In this document: positions 1-8,285 of the stretch, piece by piece
How positions within the stretch are numbered: the first letter of the stretch is position 1
Layout: every line of letters begins with the position of its first letter
From: Cytophagales bacterium
GTDB lineage: Bacteria > Bacteroidota > Bacteroidia > Cytophagales > Microscillaceae
Direction of reading: 5' to 3'
Assembly (NCBI GenBank): GCA_013298075.1
Contig: JAAFJG010000008.1
Location: forward strand, 50,111-114,110
DNA length: 64,000 nucleotides
Translations under genes and position numbers: made by a program
The notes under the pieces: model-generated
Seen by the model: only the letters and a program-made list of their open reading frames with translations
What the model was told of the DNA's origin: nothing
The model's database searches: none

Positions 1-1760
1 CTTTTAGTAATTTCTTCAGGAAGTGGCAAAATTGATTCTTGAATTTGTTTTGCATAGTTGATACTGCCAATAATATGCTCATTTTTTTCTATCAATAATT
101 GTCCTAAATTCTCTGCTGTATCTCTTTGGGCTGCAATTTCTTCATTATTTTGTGCCAATTCAATGTTTTTTTGTTCAATTTCAGTTCTTTGTTTTGCCAA
201 TGCTTGATTTTTTTTTCTTGTCAAAATAAGTCCAATCAAAACCAACAAAAAAATCAATCCCACCAAAGCAAAAGCAATCATTACAAAATATTGAAATTGT
301 TTTGCTTCATTTTCTTTTCTCTGATTTTCAATTTCTTTTAACTTTTTATCTTTGTTTAATAATTCAATTTCATTTTTTCTTTCTTGCTCTTTTTGTCTTT
401 CTAAGGCACTTTTTTTTAAGATTTCAGCATCTTTTACGGCTTCTGAACGTTGTAATTCGAGGATTGCTCTGTCTTTTTTCTCAGCTAAAGATTGTTGTTG
501 TAAAAGCAATAATTCTTGTTTTGCTCGTTTTTGTTCGAGGTCTTGTCGGGCTAATTGTCCATCTTTTATTTTTTGACTTTGTTGCAAAATTTGATTTTCT
601 TTCTCTTTTTTATCCGCTTCTGCTCTTGCTTCTTTGAGTTGTGCTTCTTTAATATCTTCGCTTGCCATCATCAATTTCAATTCATTTTCACTTCTTTCGA
701 CTACATATTGTTGTTGTTGAATATTTTGCTGTTGCAAACGTTCTTCTACCAACAATGAATCTTTGATTTGTAAATGTTTTTTGAAATATTCTAATGCCTT
801 ATCATATTTTTCTTCTTGTTGATAAAGCAAAGAAGTCGTTTGATACGCATTACTCAATGTTTTTTTATCTTTACTATCTTCTGCTAATTTTAAAGCCAAA
901 TCATTGTAATACTTTGCATTATAATAATCTTTCAAATTAAAATAAACAGACGAAAGTAAATCGTACATTTGAGCCATTTCTTTCTTATTTCCTGATTTTT
1001 CGATGCTTTTATTTGCCTCTAATAAATACCTGAGCGTATTTTGATAATCGCCAATATTTTGATAAGTAATGCCTAAATTGATGAGTGTGGCAACATTTCC
1101 TGCTTTATTTTGTTTTTTTTCTGCTGCTAAAACTTCTTCAAAAGTCCGAATCGCTAAATTATAATTATTCAAATATTTATAGGCATAACCAATATTATTT
1201 TTAGCAATCAAAATTCCTTCTTCATTTTTGATAGAAGTTTGAATTTTCAAAATTTCTAAATTATATTCTAAAGCACTTTCATAATCTTTTAAATTTTGAT
1301 ACGCAATAATTATTTTTCGTAAATTAGGTAGTTTTTTGATAGGGTCATTTTTATAAAGTTCCTCATATTCATTTCCGATTTTTAAATATCCGTTGAGTGC
1401 TTCTTCATATTTTTTTTGTTTCATTTCCAAATCAGCCACTTGCGAATCTATTTTATTGTCATTGGGCGTGATTTTTTTTGCTTTTTGTAAATATTCTAAT
1501 GCTTTTTCATTCAAATTTCCTTCTTGATAAACATTGGCAATTTCTTGATAAATTTGAGATAATTTTTCGGTATTATTATTTTTTTCTTCATTTTTTGCCG
1601 CTTGCAAATAGGCACGCAAAGCATTCGAATAATCTTCTTTTTGTACGTTTACACGCGCATAACTCAACAATGAATCTGTTTTTGATTGTGCAAAAACATT
1701 CCATAGACTAAGAAAAAAAATAAATACACAGATAAATATTTTTTGAACGAGTTGGGACAT
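1..1760 (-). CDS. TPR-repeat SpoIIE/PP2C-type signalling protein (3' end outside window)
   Basis: The reading frame starts at the ATG complementary to 1758-1760 and stays open to the left edge, so only the N-terminal 586 codons are visible. An N-terminal signal peptide (MSQLVQKIFICVFIFFLSL, ending at FAQ) is followed by several tetratricopeptide repeats (about residues 25-300), a long Gln/Glu/Lys-rich coiled coil (about 300-480), one membrane helix (FVMIAFALVGLIFLLVLIGL, about residues 490-510), a second coiled coil, and INYAKQIQESILPLPEEI at the edge. That last motif is the usual entry into the SpoIIE/PP2C phosphatase domain of Bacteroidota TPR phosphatases. This implies a membrane sensor with periplasmic TPRs and a cytoplasmic serine/threonine phosphatase. 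The phosphatase active site lies outside the window, so the enzymatic call is inference. Confidence 0.8.
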   Translation of the reverse strand, partial: MSQLVQKIFICVFIFFLSLWNVFAQSKTDSLLSYARVNVQKEDYSNALRAYLQAAKNEEKNNNTEKLSQIYQEIANVYQEGNLNEKALEYLQKAKKITPNDNKIDSQVADLEMKQKKYEEALNGYLKIGNEYEELYKNDPIKKLPNLRKIIIAYQNLKDYESALEYNLEILKIQTSIKNEEGILIAKNNIGYAYKYLNNYNLAIRTFEEVLAAEKKQNKAGNVATLINLGITYQNIGDYQNTLRYLLEANKSIEKSGNKKEMAQMYDLLSSVYFNLKDYYNAKYYNDLALKLAEDSKDKKTLSNAYQTTSLLYQQEEKYDKALEYFKKHLQIKDSLLVEERLQQQNIQQQQYVVERSENELKLMMASEDIKEAQLKEARAEADKKEKENQILQQSQKIKDGQLARQDLEQKRAKQELLLLQQQSLAEKKDRAILELQRSEAVKDAEILKKSALERQKEQERKNEIELLNKDKKLKEIENQRKENEAKQFQYFVMIAFALVGLIFLLVLIGLILTRKKNQALAKQRTEIEQKNIELAQNNEEIAAQRDTAENLGQLLIEKNEHIIGSINYAKQIQESILPLPEEITK

Positions 1761-1963
1761 TGTTCGTTATTTTTTTTAATTTTTTGATTGATTTTTATTG
1801 ATCAATTTTAATAAATTATTCAAATTTCATACCTTATTGATATAGATAGAAAAAATCTTACTAATAAGTATAAAAAAATAGAAAAAATTACAAATAATCG
1901 TATTTTATGATTTAGGTTTGTTCTTTATTTCTAATGACTAATAATTGATGGTTTTAAACCTAT
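1761..1963. other. AT-rich intergenic region
   Basis: This is the spacer between the minus-strand TPR protein and the sigma-like repeat units. It should contain the promoter of the TPR gene. No convincing TAnnTTTG element, hairpin or small gene was found in it. Confidence 0.4.
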
Positions 1964-2066
1964 AAAAAAATATTTTTAAAAATAAATCAAAAAAATGTTA
2001 GCAGAAAAAGAAAAAAGGAATATATAAGTAGAAGTTAGTTACAATTAAACGATAGATTTCAAAAAT

Positions 2067-2102
2067 ATGATTATTTACGACTATAATTTTCATATCATAT
2101 AA
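2067..2102 (+). pseudogene. Eleven-codon remnant of the sigma-like gene
   Basis: The ATG at 2067 reads MIIYDYNFHII and then stops. This matches the first eight residues of the next copy (MIIYDYNF) before the sequence jumps to the repeat junction. It is the leftover of an internally deleted copy, with no expected function as a protein. Confidence 0.7.
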
Positions 2103-2142
2103 AACTTCTTAAAAAAATATTTTTAAAAATAAATCAAAAAAA

Positions 2143-2196
2143 ATGTTAGTAGAAAAAGAAAAAAGGAATATACAAGTAGAAGTTAGTTACAATTAA
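2143..2196 (+). other. 17-codon leader ORF in repeat unit 2
   Basis: ATG to TAA encodes MLVEKEKRNIQVEVSYN and ends 17 bases before the ATG at 2214. The same peptide is encoded at 2518-2571, directly upstream of the intact sigma-like gene. The copy at 1995-2027 is cut to ten codons by a C-to-T change that creates a stop. The conservation may only reflect recent duplication. A leader peptide or translational coupling is possible but unproven. Confidence 0.35.
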
Positions 2197-2213
2197 ACGA
2201 TAGATTTGAAAAT

Positions 2214-2501
2214 ATGATTATTTACGACTATAATTTTCGCATTAAATATAAAGTTAGTTCTGATAACGAAAGAAATAATATGCTTTCGGAATTTAGCAAA
2301 GAACATTATCCTAAGAGTTATGCTTGGGCAGAAAGGCGTATGCAAAAAATTTCTAAGGAAGATGCTGATGATATTTTTCAAGAATCTTTATTAAGTTTTC
2401 ATAATCATCTTTTAGATAAAGATGGAAACAATTCTGAAAATTTATTAGATTTATTTTATAAAATATTTATAAATAAACTTCTTAAAAAAAAATATTTTTA
2501 A
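2214..2501 (+). pseudogene. Truncated sigma-70-like protein (duplicate copy)
   Basis: This 95-residue frame is collinear with the first about 88 residues of the intact gene at 2589: the NFRIKYK, SDNER, MLSEF and HYPKS motifs and the DDIF segment are shared. It then stops at the repeat junction, where the leader of the next unit begins. It therefore keeps the part resembling sigma region 2 (acidic DADDIFQESLLSF) and lacks the C-terminal half. It could still be translated as a small region-2-only protein that competes for RNA polymerase, but a decaying duplicate is the simpler explanation. Codon use and leader match the intact gene. Confidence 0.6.
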
Positions 2502-2517
2502 AAATAAATTAAAAAAA

Positions 2518-2571
2518 ATGTTAGTAGAAAAAGAAAAAAGGAATATACAAGTAGAAGTTAGTTACAATTAA
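2518..2571 (+). other. 17-codon leader ORF before the intact sigma-like gene
   Basis: It encodes MLVEKEKRNIQVEVSYN, identical to the peptide at 2143-2196. It stops 17 bases before the sigma-like ATG at 2589. No Shine-Dalgarno sequence is evident, as is usual in Bacteroidota. Function is unknown. Confidence 0.35.
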
Positions 2572-2588
2572 ACGATAAATTTCAAAAT

Positions 2589-3266
2589 ATGCCAAATATT
2601 TACGACCATAATTTTCGTATTAAATACAAAGCGGGTTCTGATAATGAAAGATATAAAATGCTTTCAGAATTTAGAAAAGATCATTATCCTAAGAGTCATG
2701 CTTGGGCAAAGAGATATGATCAAAAAATTTATAAAGAAGATTCTGATGATATTTTTGAAAAATCTATGATGGTTTTCCACGAGGATCTTTTGAATAAAGA
2801 GGGAACAGATACTGAAAATTTACCAGGTTTATTTTATACTATATTTATAAACAAAGTTCTAAAAAAAATGGAGAATGATAAAAAAAATATCATAGGTAAT
2901 TTTAGAAAAACTGGTGGTCAGATATTAGACGAAGCAGATAAAATAGATATTTTAAGAATTATACTCGAGAAAATACTTTCTGACGAAAAGAATGGGCTTG
3001 ATGAATATTGCAAAGCATATTATCGTGCTATGCTTGATAATTTATTAAGTCATAAAAACAAAAACTTAGGAAATAAATTAATTGCAGAAATTAATGCTTT
3101 TATTAAAAATAATCCTACAGAATTTCAGGCTTATGTTACCAATGGTAAAAAAATATCTTTGAAAAATATAGCCAAAAAAAATACTGATTGTAGAAAAAAG
3201 TTAAGGCAGGAGTTAAAAAAATATGGAATTAAAATCAAAGAAAAAAACGAAAACAATGAAAAATAA
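2589..3266 (+). CDS. Sigma-70 family (ECF-like) RNA polymerase sigma factor, divergent
   Basis: The product has 225 residues. Residues about 15-95 look like sigma region 2: a helix around HYPKSHAWAKR, the acidic DSDDIFEKSMMVFHEDLL resembling the usual D-x-DDI-x-Q-E segment, and LPGLFYTIFINKVLKKM resembling the core-binding helix. The C-terminal part ends in a basic helix (CRKKLRQELKKYG) of the kind that closes region 4 in divergent Bacteroidota sigma factors. The family call rests on these partial resemblances and on the downstream gene, an anti-sigma-like membrane protein that overlaps its 3' end. It would direct transcription of an envelope-related regulon, perhaps the neighbouring genes. 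Two truncated copies of its leader and 5' end lie immediately upstream. Codons for Asn and Lys dominate, as in the neighbours. Confidence 0.6.
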   Translation: MPNIYDHNFRIKYKAGSDNERYKMLSEFRKDHYPKSHAWAKRYDQKIYKEDSDDIFEKSMMVFHEDLLNKEGTDTENLPGLFYTIFINKVLKKMENDKKNIIGNFRKTGGQILDEADKIDILRIILEKILSDEKNGLDEYCKAYYRAMLDNLLSHKNKNLGNKLIAEINAFIKNNPTEFQAYVTNGKKISLKNIAKKNTDCRKKLRQELKKYGIKIKEKNENNEK

Positions 3267-4125
3267 AATTAACAACAGCATAAATGACCAAGATAATTGG
3301 TATGAATGGATAAATCATTTTTTTGAATATTCTCTTTGCGAAGAAGATGAAATTATATTTGATAAAAAATATGATGACGATATTTTGTTTGCTAAAGAAG
3401 TAGAAAAAAGAAGATATTTTGAAAATATTATCGATCAATTAGAATTTCAAAATTTTGATGACGATGATGAAGAAGACGATGAAAATAATGAGGTAGAAAA
3501 ACCCAAATCTATTTTAATTTCTAAATCATTTTTTCAAAAAAACAAAAAAATAATACTTGCCACGGCTGCAAGCATTATGTTATGTGTGAGTGTGGGTATC
3601 ATTTATTATTTAAACCAAAACAACAAAGATAAATCGGTAGTGAAAAATATTAAATTAAATACCAACAAAAACACAGAAAAATCGCCTTTAAATACCAAAA
3701 ACGAAACAGAAAAATCACTTGTTGTGAATGATAGTTTAGAAAATATTATTCCTAAAAAAGAGGAATTAAAAGTCATAGAAAAACAAAAACTTGATTATTT
3801 GGCAAGTATTGACGAAAATTTACGCAAAGAAATCAAAGGCGAAAGCGGGCAAAGAGGTGAAAATAAAAAGTTTCAATTATACGAACCTAAAAATGAAATT
3901 ATTGTCAAAGATAGTATTCGTTTTAAGTGGAAAGGCACCTTGGAAAAAGAAATATTGATTGTTGAAATTGTGAATAAATTTGATAAATTTATTACTCAAA
4001 TTAGTCTTAAAAACAACGAAAATATTTATTTAGGTAACTTAGAAGAAGGTTTTTTTGCTTTCAAAATCCGAGATAAAAACGAAAAAAAATTATATACAGG
4101 TTATTTTATTGTGGAAAAAAAGTAA
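3256..4125 (+). CDS. Anti-sigma-factor-like single-pass membrane protein
   Basis: Starting at 3256 (MKNKINNS) the gene overlaps the sigma-like gene by 11 bases in an ATGA-type coupling. An in-frame ATG at 3223 would extend it by 11 basic residues. An acidic cytoplasmic region (about residues 1-95, rich in Asp and Glu) is followed by one membrane helix (IILATAASIMLCVSVGIIYYL, about 103-123), an Asn/Lys/Thr-rich linker and a C-terminal periplasmic domain of about 100 residues, with VKDSIRFKWKG and IYLGNLEEGFFAFKI resembling a small beta domain. Cytoplasmic domain, one helix and extracytoplasmic sensor, encoded after a sigma gene, is the classic anti-sigma layout. No zinc-binding anti-sigma motif (HxxxCxxC) is visible, so the role is inferred from topology and position. 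Confidence 0.5.
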   Translation: MKNKINNSINDQDNWYEWINHFFEYSLCEEDEIIFDKKYDDDILFAKEVEKRRYFENIIDQLEFQNFDDDDEEDDENNEVEKPKSILISKSFFQKNKKIILATAASIMLCVSVGIIYYLNQNNKDKSVVKNIKLNTNKNTEKSPLNTKNETEKSLVVNDSLENIIPKKEELKVIEKQKLDYLASIDENLRKEIKGESGQRGENKKFQLYEPKNEIIVKDSIRFKWKGTLEKEILIVEIVNKFDKFITQISLKNNENIYLGNLEEGFFAFKIRDKNEKKLYTGYFIVEKK

Positions 4126-4237
4126 TTAAAAATTACTTCCATCCAAATATAGTTTAACATCAAAAATTTAGGTCTTATTTAATCAACTTTTAATAACAAA
4201 AATATTTTATTTTAATTTCAATTTCAAAATTATCAAC

Positions 4238-4852
4238 ATGCGTTATTACATAATTTTTATTTTCTTTCTTCTTTTAATACAAAATGTATTAGCACAAGAA
4301 AAATCAGATAGAAAAAATTACCCTGTTCTTTATTTGGGTTATAGTAATCAAGAGTTTCTAAACTCTAATTATAGTAATCTAAAAAATCAAGGCTATTTAG
4401 GTGCTGGAAATGCCTTTACTGGTGGAGTACGATTTAGATTTCTTAGCTACCTCTCTTTTGACTTGGGAGGTTTTTATGGGGGGCATGAAGTGAAAAAAAA
4501 TACACCAGCATGGGCATTTTCAGATGTAAAAGTCAATACAAGTGGGATGGAAAGTTCTCTTTCTTTATTGCTTATGACTCATAAAATAAAATGGTTTAAG
4601 CCTTATATTGGAGGAGGTTATCAAAGTTCTAATATTGCTGTAACTAAAAATAGTTCAAGTGGTTCGAGCAATAGTAATCAAAAAAATACTACTCTTTCAA
4701 AAATGGACACATCAGGTGCTTTTTGGAATTTTAAACTATTTATCAAAATAAGCGCCATTGAATTGGCAGGCGAGTATAGACAAACATTCGGAGAAGCAAG
4801 TATGCGACATCTACAATTTACACTTAATTGTCCTTTACACATTTTAAGATAA
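4238..4852 (+). CDS. Outer-membrane beta-barrel protein (small, OmpW/PorT-like)
   Basis: The product has 204 residues with a clear signal peptide (MRYYIIFIFFLLLIQNVLAQ). The mature part alternates hydrophobic and polar residues in strands with aromatic girdles (YPVLYLGYSN, GGVRFRFLSYLSFDLGGFYGG, WFKPYIGGGYQSS, WNFKLFIKISAIELAGEYRQTF) and a Ser/Asn-rich loop. This fits an 8-strand outer-membrane barrel. It lies between the sigma/anti-sigma pair and the MORN lipoprotein, 22 bases upstream of the latter, so the two are probably cotranscribed. It may be the outer-membrane partner of this locus. The exact family cannot be fixed by eye. Confidence 0.6.
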   Translation: MRYYIIFIFFLLLIQNVLAQEKSDRKNYPVLYLGYSNQEFLNSNYSNLKNQGYLGAGNAFTGGVRFRFLSYLSFDLGGFYGGHEVKKNTPAWAFSDVKVNTSGMESSLSLLLMTHKIKWFKPYIGGGYQSSNIAVTKNSSSGSSNSNQKNTTLSKMDTSGAFWNFKLFIKISAIELAGEYRQTFGEASMRHLQFTLNCPLHILR

Positions 4853-4874
4853 CAAAAAAATAAAAATATTAAAA

Positions 4875-6830
4875 ATGAAAAACATATACATTCTCGCAAT
4901 TTTACTTATTGTCATAAGCACAAGTTGCCTTTCTAAAAGGGCTTTACCTAAAGCATCTCTTGTACCTGATTACAATCAAAGAATATCTGTACAAAATGCG
5001 TACTTCAAAAAACGCTTGAGTTTCACAGGCGTATTAATTAGTGGAAGTGTGGCAGGAGTAGGTGCTTTAGCAGCCAACGAAGCCAAACTTACTACTTTTT
5101 ATAATGATAAAAATGAAAAAATTACTAACGAACCATTAAATTATGGATTAGGCGGTGTTTCTGGATTAGGAGTTTCTTTTTTATTTCATGATGCTGGTGG
5201 TTGGGGAAAAGAAAAAAAAGTTGATGATAAAAACAAACGTAATAAATGGATTCGAAAAAAAATAGGCAATCCTAACAATTATATAATTCAAAATACTTCT
5301 CAGTTGGAGGTATTTACTTTAGTAAAAAAAACCGCACAAAATTCTTGGGTAATAAAAAATATGCAAGATTTAGATGATTTCCTTTTGCTATTTCCTGATA
5401 CTGATGGTGGAAATATGCTTAATGTAGCAAAACAATCATTTAGCGTTTTAGCAACTAACGTAGATGCAACTATGGCGATTAGAAAAAAGTTTGAGAATAC
5501 ATTGGTAAAAGATTATGTAAATGAGGAAGCAGGCAATAGAGCATCAGAACAAGTAAATAATTACTCTTCTTTGGATCAATTTGCAAACCAATACCCCTCG
5601 CATAAAAAAATATCTGAACTTGTAGCAAGAGTTACACCACAAGCCACAAGACAAGAATTAAGGGCAATGATAGGACAATTTTATCAAGCAAATACGATAG
5701 ACGAAACAAAAAAACGTTATATTAACACAGCAAATAACCTTAGTGATTATTTAGATGCAATAAATATTGCTGACCCAAAAAACCAATTTTTTTCTGTTAG
5801 TACTGTCGAAAATAGGGCTTTTTCTTTAATAGAAGGTCTTCAAGATGCGATACTATTCAAAAATAGTTTCTCTAATTCTAAATACGTACATCGATATAGT
5901 GACCGTACTTTTATTGGTACATTACAAGACGAACGTCGTAGTGGTAAAGGTATTATGCTTTACGGTAATAATGAATACTATGATGGACAGTGGGCAAATG
6001 ACCTAAAAAATGGCTATGGTACCTATCAAAATACTTCTGTTATCTACCAAGGATACTTTAGAGATGGAAAATATCATGGCAAAGGCAAACTCCAAAAAAC
6101 AAATGGAGAAATATATGAGGGATCATTTGAAGATGACCTCTATCACGGAAAAGCAGAATGGGTATGTCCTGCTAAAAACATAAAAAAATATATAGGAAGT
6201 TTTAGCAATGGTAATCCCGAAGGATATGGTGAACTCACCTATACAAATGCTGACCTATACATAGGACAATTTCAGGAGGGAAAAAGACATGGAAAAGGTA
6301 AAATGATAGTAAAAGAAGAAGGAGATATTTTTATTCCTCGTGTGTATGAAGGCACTTTTGAGAATGACCTCAAAGAAGGTAAATTTACTCTTATACAAGA
6401 AGGAGTTAGAGATAGATGGTTAGATGTAGTTATATCTTATGAAAAAGGTGTGGAAGTTGATAGAAAAGAATATAAGGACTATTACAAATATCGTCATACA
6501 GGTAACGAAGCAGATGAGAAGATTTATTTGGAAAAAGAAAGGGAGAGTAATGAAGAAAGAAAATATATTTGTGAAGGTAATGTATCTGTTCCTTCTTACA
6601 AGCAAAAAAATTCTGGTTATGAAGATAGAGATATTATTGTAGAATTCAAAGATGGGCTAAGTGGTACTTTATTTTTTGATCAATCTAAAGGAGAGTACTA
6701 TATTTCAGATGGTGGCATATTGGGCGTATTGCCTAGGCATTATTACTATAAAAGTTTTAGTCTACTTATTAAAGCCTTGTATATTTATAAAAAAGCATCA
6801 GGTTGTATTTTACGTGAAGGTCAAAAATAA
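4875..6830 (+). CDS. MORN-repeat lipoprotein
   Basis: The product has 651 residues and starts with a lipoprotein signal (MKNIYILAILLIVISTSC, lipobox STSC). A helical N-terminal half (about residues 30-335) contains a short glycine-rich hydrophobic stretch and no recognised domain. Residues about 345-520 hold at least six MORN repeats: FIGTLQDERRSGKGIMLYG, YYDGQWANDLKNGYGTYQ, YQGYFRDGKYHGKGKLQ, YEGSFEDDLYHGKAEW, YIGSFSNGNPEGYGELTY, YIGQFQEGKRHGKGKM. A C-terminal domain of about 110 residues follows. MORN repeats act in membrane association or protein scaffolding; lipidation places this protein on the inner or outer membrane. It follows the beta-barrel gene by 22 bases and precedes another lipoprotein by 41 bases. 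Partner and role in this locus are unknown. Confidence 0.8.
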   Translation: MKNIYILAILLIVISTSCLSKRALPKASLVPDYNQRISVQNAYFKKRLSFTGVLISGSVAGVGALAANEAKLTTFYNDKNEKITNEPLNYGLGGVSGLGVSFLFHDAGGWGKEKKVDDKNKRNKWIRKKIGNPNNYIIQNTSQLEVFTLVKKTAQNSWVIKNMQDLDDFLLLFPDTDGGNMLNVAKQSFSVLATNVDATMAIRKKFENTLVKDYVNEEAGNRASEQVNNYSSLDQFANQYPSHKKISELVARVTPQATRQELRAMIGQFYQANTIDETKKRYINTANNLSDYLDAINIADPKNQFFSVSTVENRAFSLIEGLQDAILFKNSFSNSKYVHRYSDRTFIGTLQDERRSGKGIMLYGNNEYYDGQWANDLKNGYGTYQNTSVIYQGYFRDGKYHGKGKLQKTNGEIYEGSFEDDLYHGKAEWVCPAKNIKKYIGSFSNGNPEGYGELTYTNADLYIGQFQEGKRHGKGKMIVKEEGDIFIPRVYEGTFENDLKEGKFTLIQEGVRDRWLDVVISYEKGVEVDRKEYKDYYKYRHTGNEADEKIYLEKERESNEERKYICEGNVSVPSYKQKNSGYEDRDIIVEFKDGLSGTLFFDQSKGEYYISDGGILGVLPRHYYYKSFSLLIKALYIYKKASGCILREGQK

Positions 6831-6871
6831 CATCTAAAAAAACAGTAATATCATTAATTTCTAAACTTATT

Positions 6872-7546
6872 ATGAAAAATATCTATATAAAATTTTTGTT
6901 TGTTTGCCTTTTATCTGCGTGTGGCAGTAACAACAATCCTGAGCCACTTGAGAATATATTTCTTGAGAAAAACCCAGAGGCACAATATGAATGGGGAGAA
7001 AGCAAAAAAAAGCCTCTTTTTCTTGAGTCGTTCTCAAACAATAGCAGGGGCTGGTTTATTGCTAATAATTCAACTACTACTGCAAGCGTTACAAGTGGTT
7101 ATTATTTTTTAGAATCAAAAACTACCAATGGTTTTATTTGTTGGCTTAATACTTTTGTATTAAATGTGCAACAAGACTTTCAAGTAGAAATTGCTATCAA
7201 ACTTGTTTCAGGTGTCAATAATAGTGGCTTTTATTGGAGTTTTGATAGTATTTCTAAAAATGGTTATTATATGTATATCAATTCAAATCGGCAAATGAAT
7301 ACTGGAAAATATTTTTCTTCTGCTTTTGAAACTTGGGCGCAAAATCAAAATGTAGAAAATATTTCTATTACAGATTATAATCTACTTACAGTCAGAAAAA
7401 TAGCGGATAGTTATTACTTTTTTATCAACAAGCAATTTGTGAGTTCAAAAAAATATGAATTTTTGAGTGGTAATTTAGTGCCTTTGTTTGTGGGAGGTAA
7501 TAGTAGTATTCAAGTAGATTATTTGAATATCTATAAATTTGATTAA
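6872..7546 (+). CDS. Lipoprotein with LamG/DUF1080-like jelly-roll domain
   Basis: The product has 224 residues. A lipoprotein signal peptide (MKNIYIKFLFVCLLSAC) gives a mature N-terminal Cys at residue 17, followed by a short linker. Residues about 50-224 read like a concanavalin-A-like fold: an opening LESFSNNSRGWFI segment, central strands with GFYWSFDSISKNGYYMYIN, LLTVRKIADSYYFFINKQFV, and a closing IQVDYLNIYKF. Proteins of this shape bind glycans or cap larger surface complexes. It is probably cotranscribed with the MORN lipoprotein upstream. No catalytic residues can be assigned. Confidence 0.6.
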   Translation: MKNIYIKFLFVCLLSACGSNNNPEPLENIFLEKNPEAQYEWGESKKKPLFLESFSNNSRGWFIANNSTTTASVTSGYYFLESKTTNGFICWLNTFVLNVQQDFQVEIAIKLVSGVNNSGFYWSFDSISKNGYYMYINSNRQMNTGKYFSSAFETWAQNQNVENISITDYNLLTVRKIADSYYFFINKQFVSSKKYEFLSGNLVPLFVGGNSSIQVDYLNIYKFD

Positions 7547-7896
7547 AAAAAATAGTTCTTAGGAAATTATTGCGAAACTAATTTTATTCTAATATGAATA
7601 GTAATTTATTTTGAAAACATAAAAAAATATCAATTTGAGAAACACAAAAATTTCGGCTAAAGTCAACGATTTAATTTTATAGTATCCTCCAGATAAATCT
7701 GAAGGCAATTTAAAATTTTTTTCCAAAAAATATTTTGTTTTCAAAATAAATTTCAGAAAACTATTTTTTGAAATTTATACATAAAAAAACTATCAAAAAA
7801 AGTACAAATCCATCTAAATTATAGTGATTTTTTACAAGGCGAAAACCGAAAAGCCTGTAATAGAGTAGGAAAAAATAATAATAAAACATTGATAAC
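7547..7896. other. Intergenic region with a dispersed structured repeat
   Basis: Positions about 7555-7715 resemble 41525-41705. Shared blocks include the ATTGCG-AACTAATTTTA segment, GGCT-(CA/AA)-AG-C-CAACGATT, and the palindrome at 7686-7705. No gene is seen in the remainder. This spacer separates the sigma/MORN block from the zinc-ribbon and CHAT genes, so the two blocks are probably separate transcripts. Confidence 0.5.
7686..7705. repeat. Palindromic repeat CCTCCAGAT-AA-ATCTGGAGG (imperfect copy)
   Basis: The sequence CCTCCAGATAAATCTGAAGG is the same hairpin as at 17925-17944 and 41653-41672, with one arm mismatch. It is followed by CAATTTAAAAT. It looks like a REP- or MITE-type intergenic repeat. 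Confidence 0.7.
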
Positions 7897-8088
7897 ATGG
7901 GAAAATTCAAATATTGTCCTGCTTGTAAATCTGAAAAAAAAGGACACGAAATATGGTTATGTAAAGATTGTGGTAGTTATTATTGCCATAATAATAATCG
8001 TAACCAATTTCTTAGATTAGCATGTCCTACTCATAATTGTAATAACAATAAATGGGGAACTGCGGGTTATGTAGACCCAAATGCATAA
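7897..8088 (+). CDS. Small zinc-ribbon protein
   Basis: The product has 63 residues with four Cys pairs or equivalents: CPAC (residues 8-11), CKDCG (22-26), YYCH (29-32) and CPTHNC (43-48). The spacing suits one or two structural zinc sites. There is no signal peptide, so it is cytoplasmic. Short treble-clef or ribbon proteins of this kind often act as adaptors or nucleic-acid-binding modules, but nothing specific can be assigned. A terminator-like hairpin follows at 8125-8147, so it is probably monocistronic. Its position between the MORN block and the CHAT protease may be incidental. Confidence 0.6.
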   Translation: MGKFKYCPACKSEKKGHEIWLCKDCGSYYCHNNNRNQFLRLACPTHNCNNNKWGTAGYVDPNA

Positions 8089-8124
8089 TAATTTGCATAA
8101 ATACTAAAAATAAGATATAATTTT

Positions 8125-8147
8125 GGTGCTATTGTAAGTATAGCACC
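8125..8147 (+). terminator. Terminator-like hairpin after the zinc-ribbon gene
   Basis: GGTGCTAT and ATAGCACC form a perfect 8-bp stem around a 7-nt loop, 37 bases after the zinc-ribbon stop codon. An AT-rich tail with broken T runs follows, so terminator strength is uncertain. Confidence 0.5.
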
Positions 8148-8285
8148 TTAAAATAATTTTCTACAAATCACTCAATAAATAAATGTAACCCACAAAAACA
8201 ATAATTTTTCATTTCAAAAATAAAACATAATAATTTCTTGCAAATGTAATATTTTTTATATTATTTTGCATAATTCACATTTATT

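Larger units (their letters stand above)
1964..2485 (+). repeat. Tandem partial duplications of the sigma-like gene's leader and 5' end
   Basis: Two units precede the intact unit that starts near 2486. Each begins with the same A/T-rich segment, followed by an identical or near-identical leader (TTAGTAGAAAAAGAAAAAAG and on to ATTAAACGATAGATTT) and then the start of the sigma-like frame. Unit 1 (1964-2110) keeps only about 10 codons, while unit 2 (2111-2485) keeps about 88. Both units end in AAACTTCTTAAAAAAA, which corresponds to codons FINKLLKK of the gene. The arrangement suggests successive unequal duplication followed by internal deletion in the oldest copy. Confidence 0.85.

Noticed and set aside
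126..758. Four plus-strand ORFs of 67-111 codons
   Set aside because: They lie antisense to the TPR-SpoIIE frame, which continues across the whole interval in coherent protein sequence. Their products are Phe/Leu/Cys-rich, as expected of shadows.
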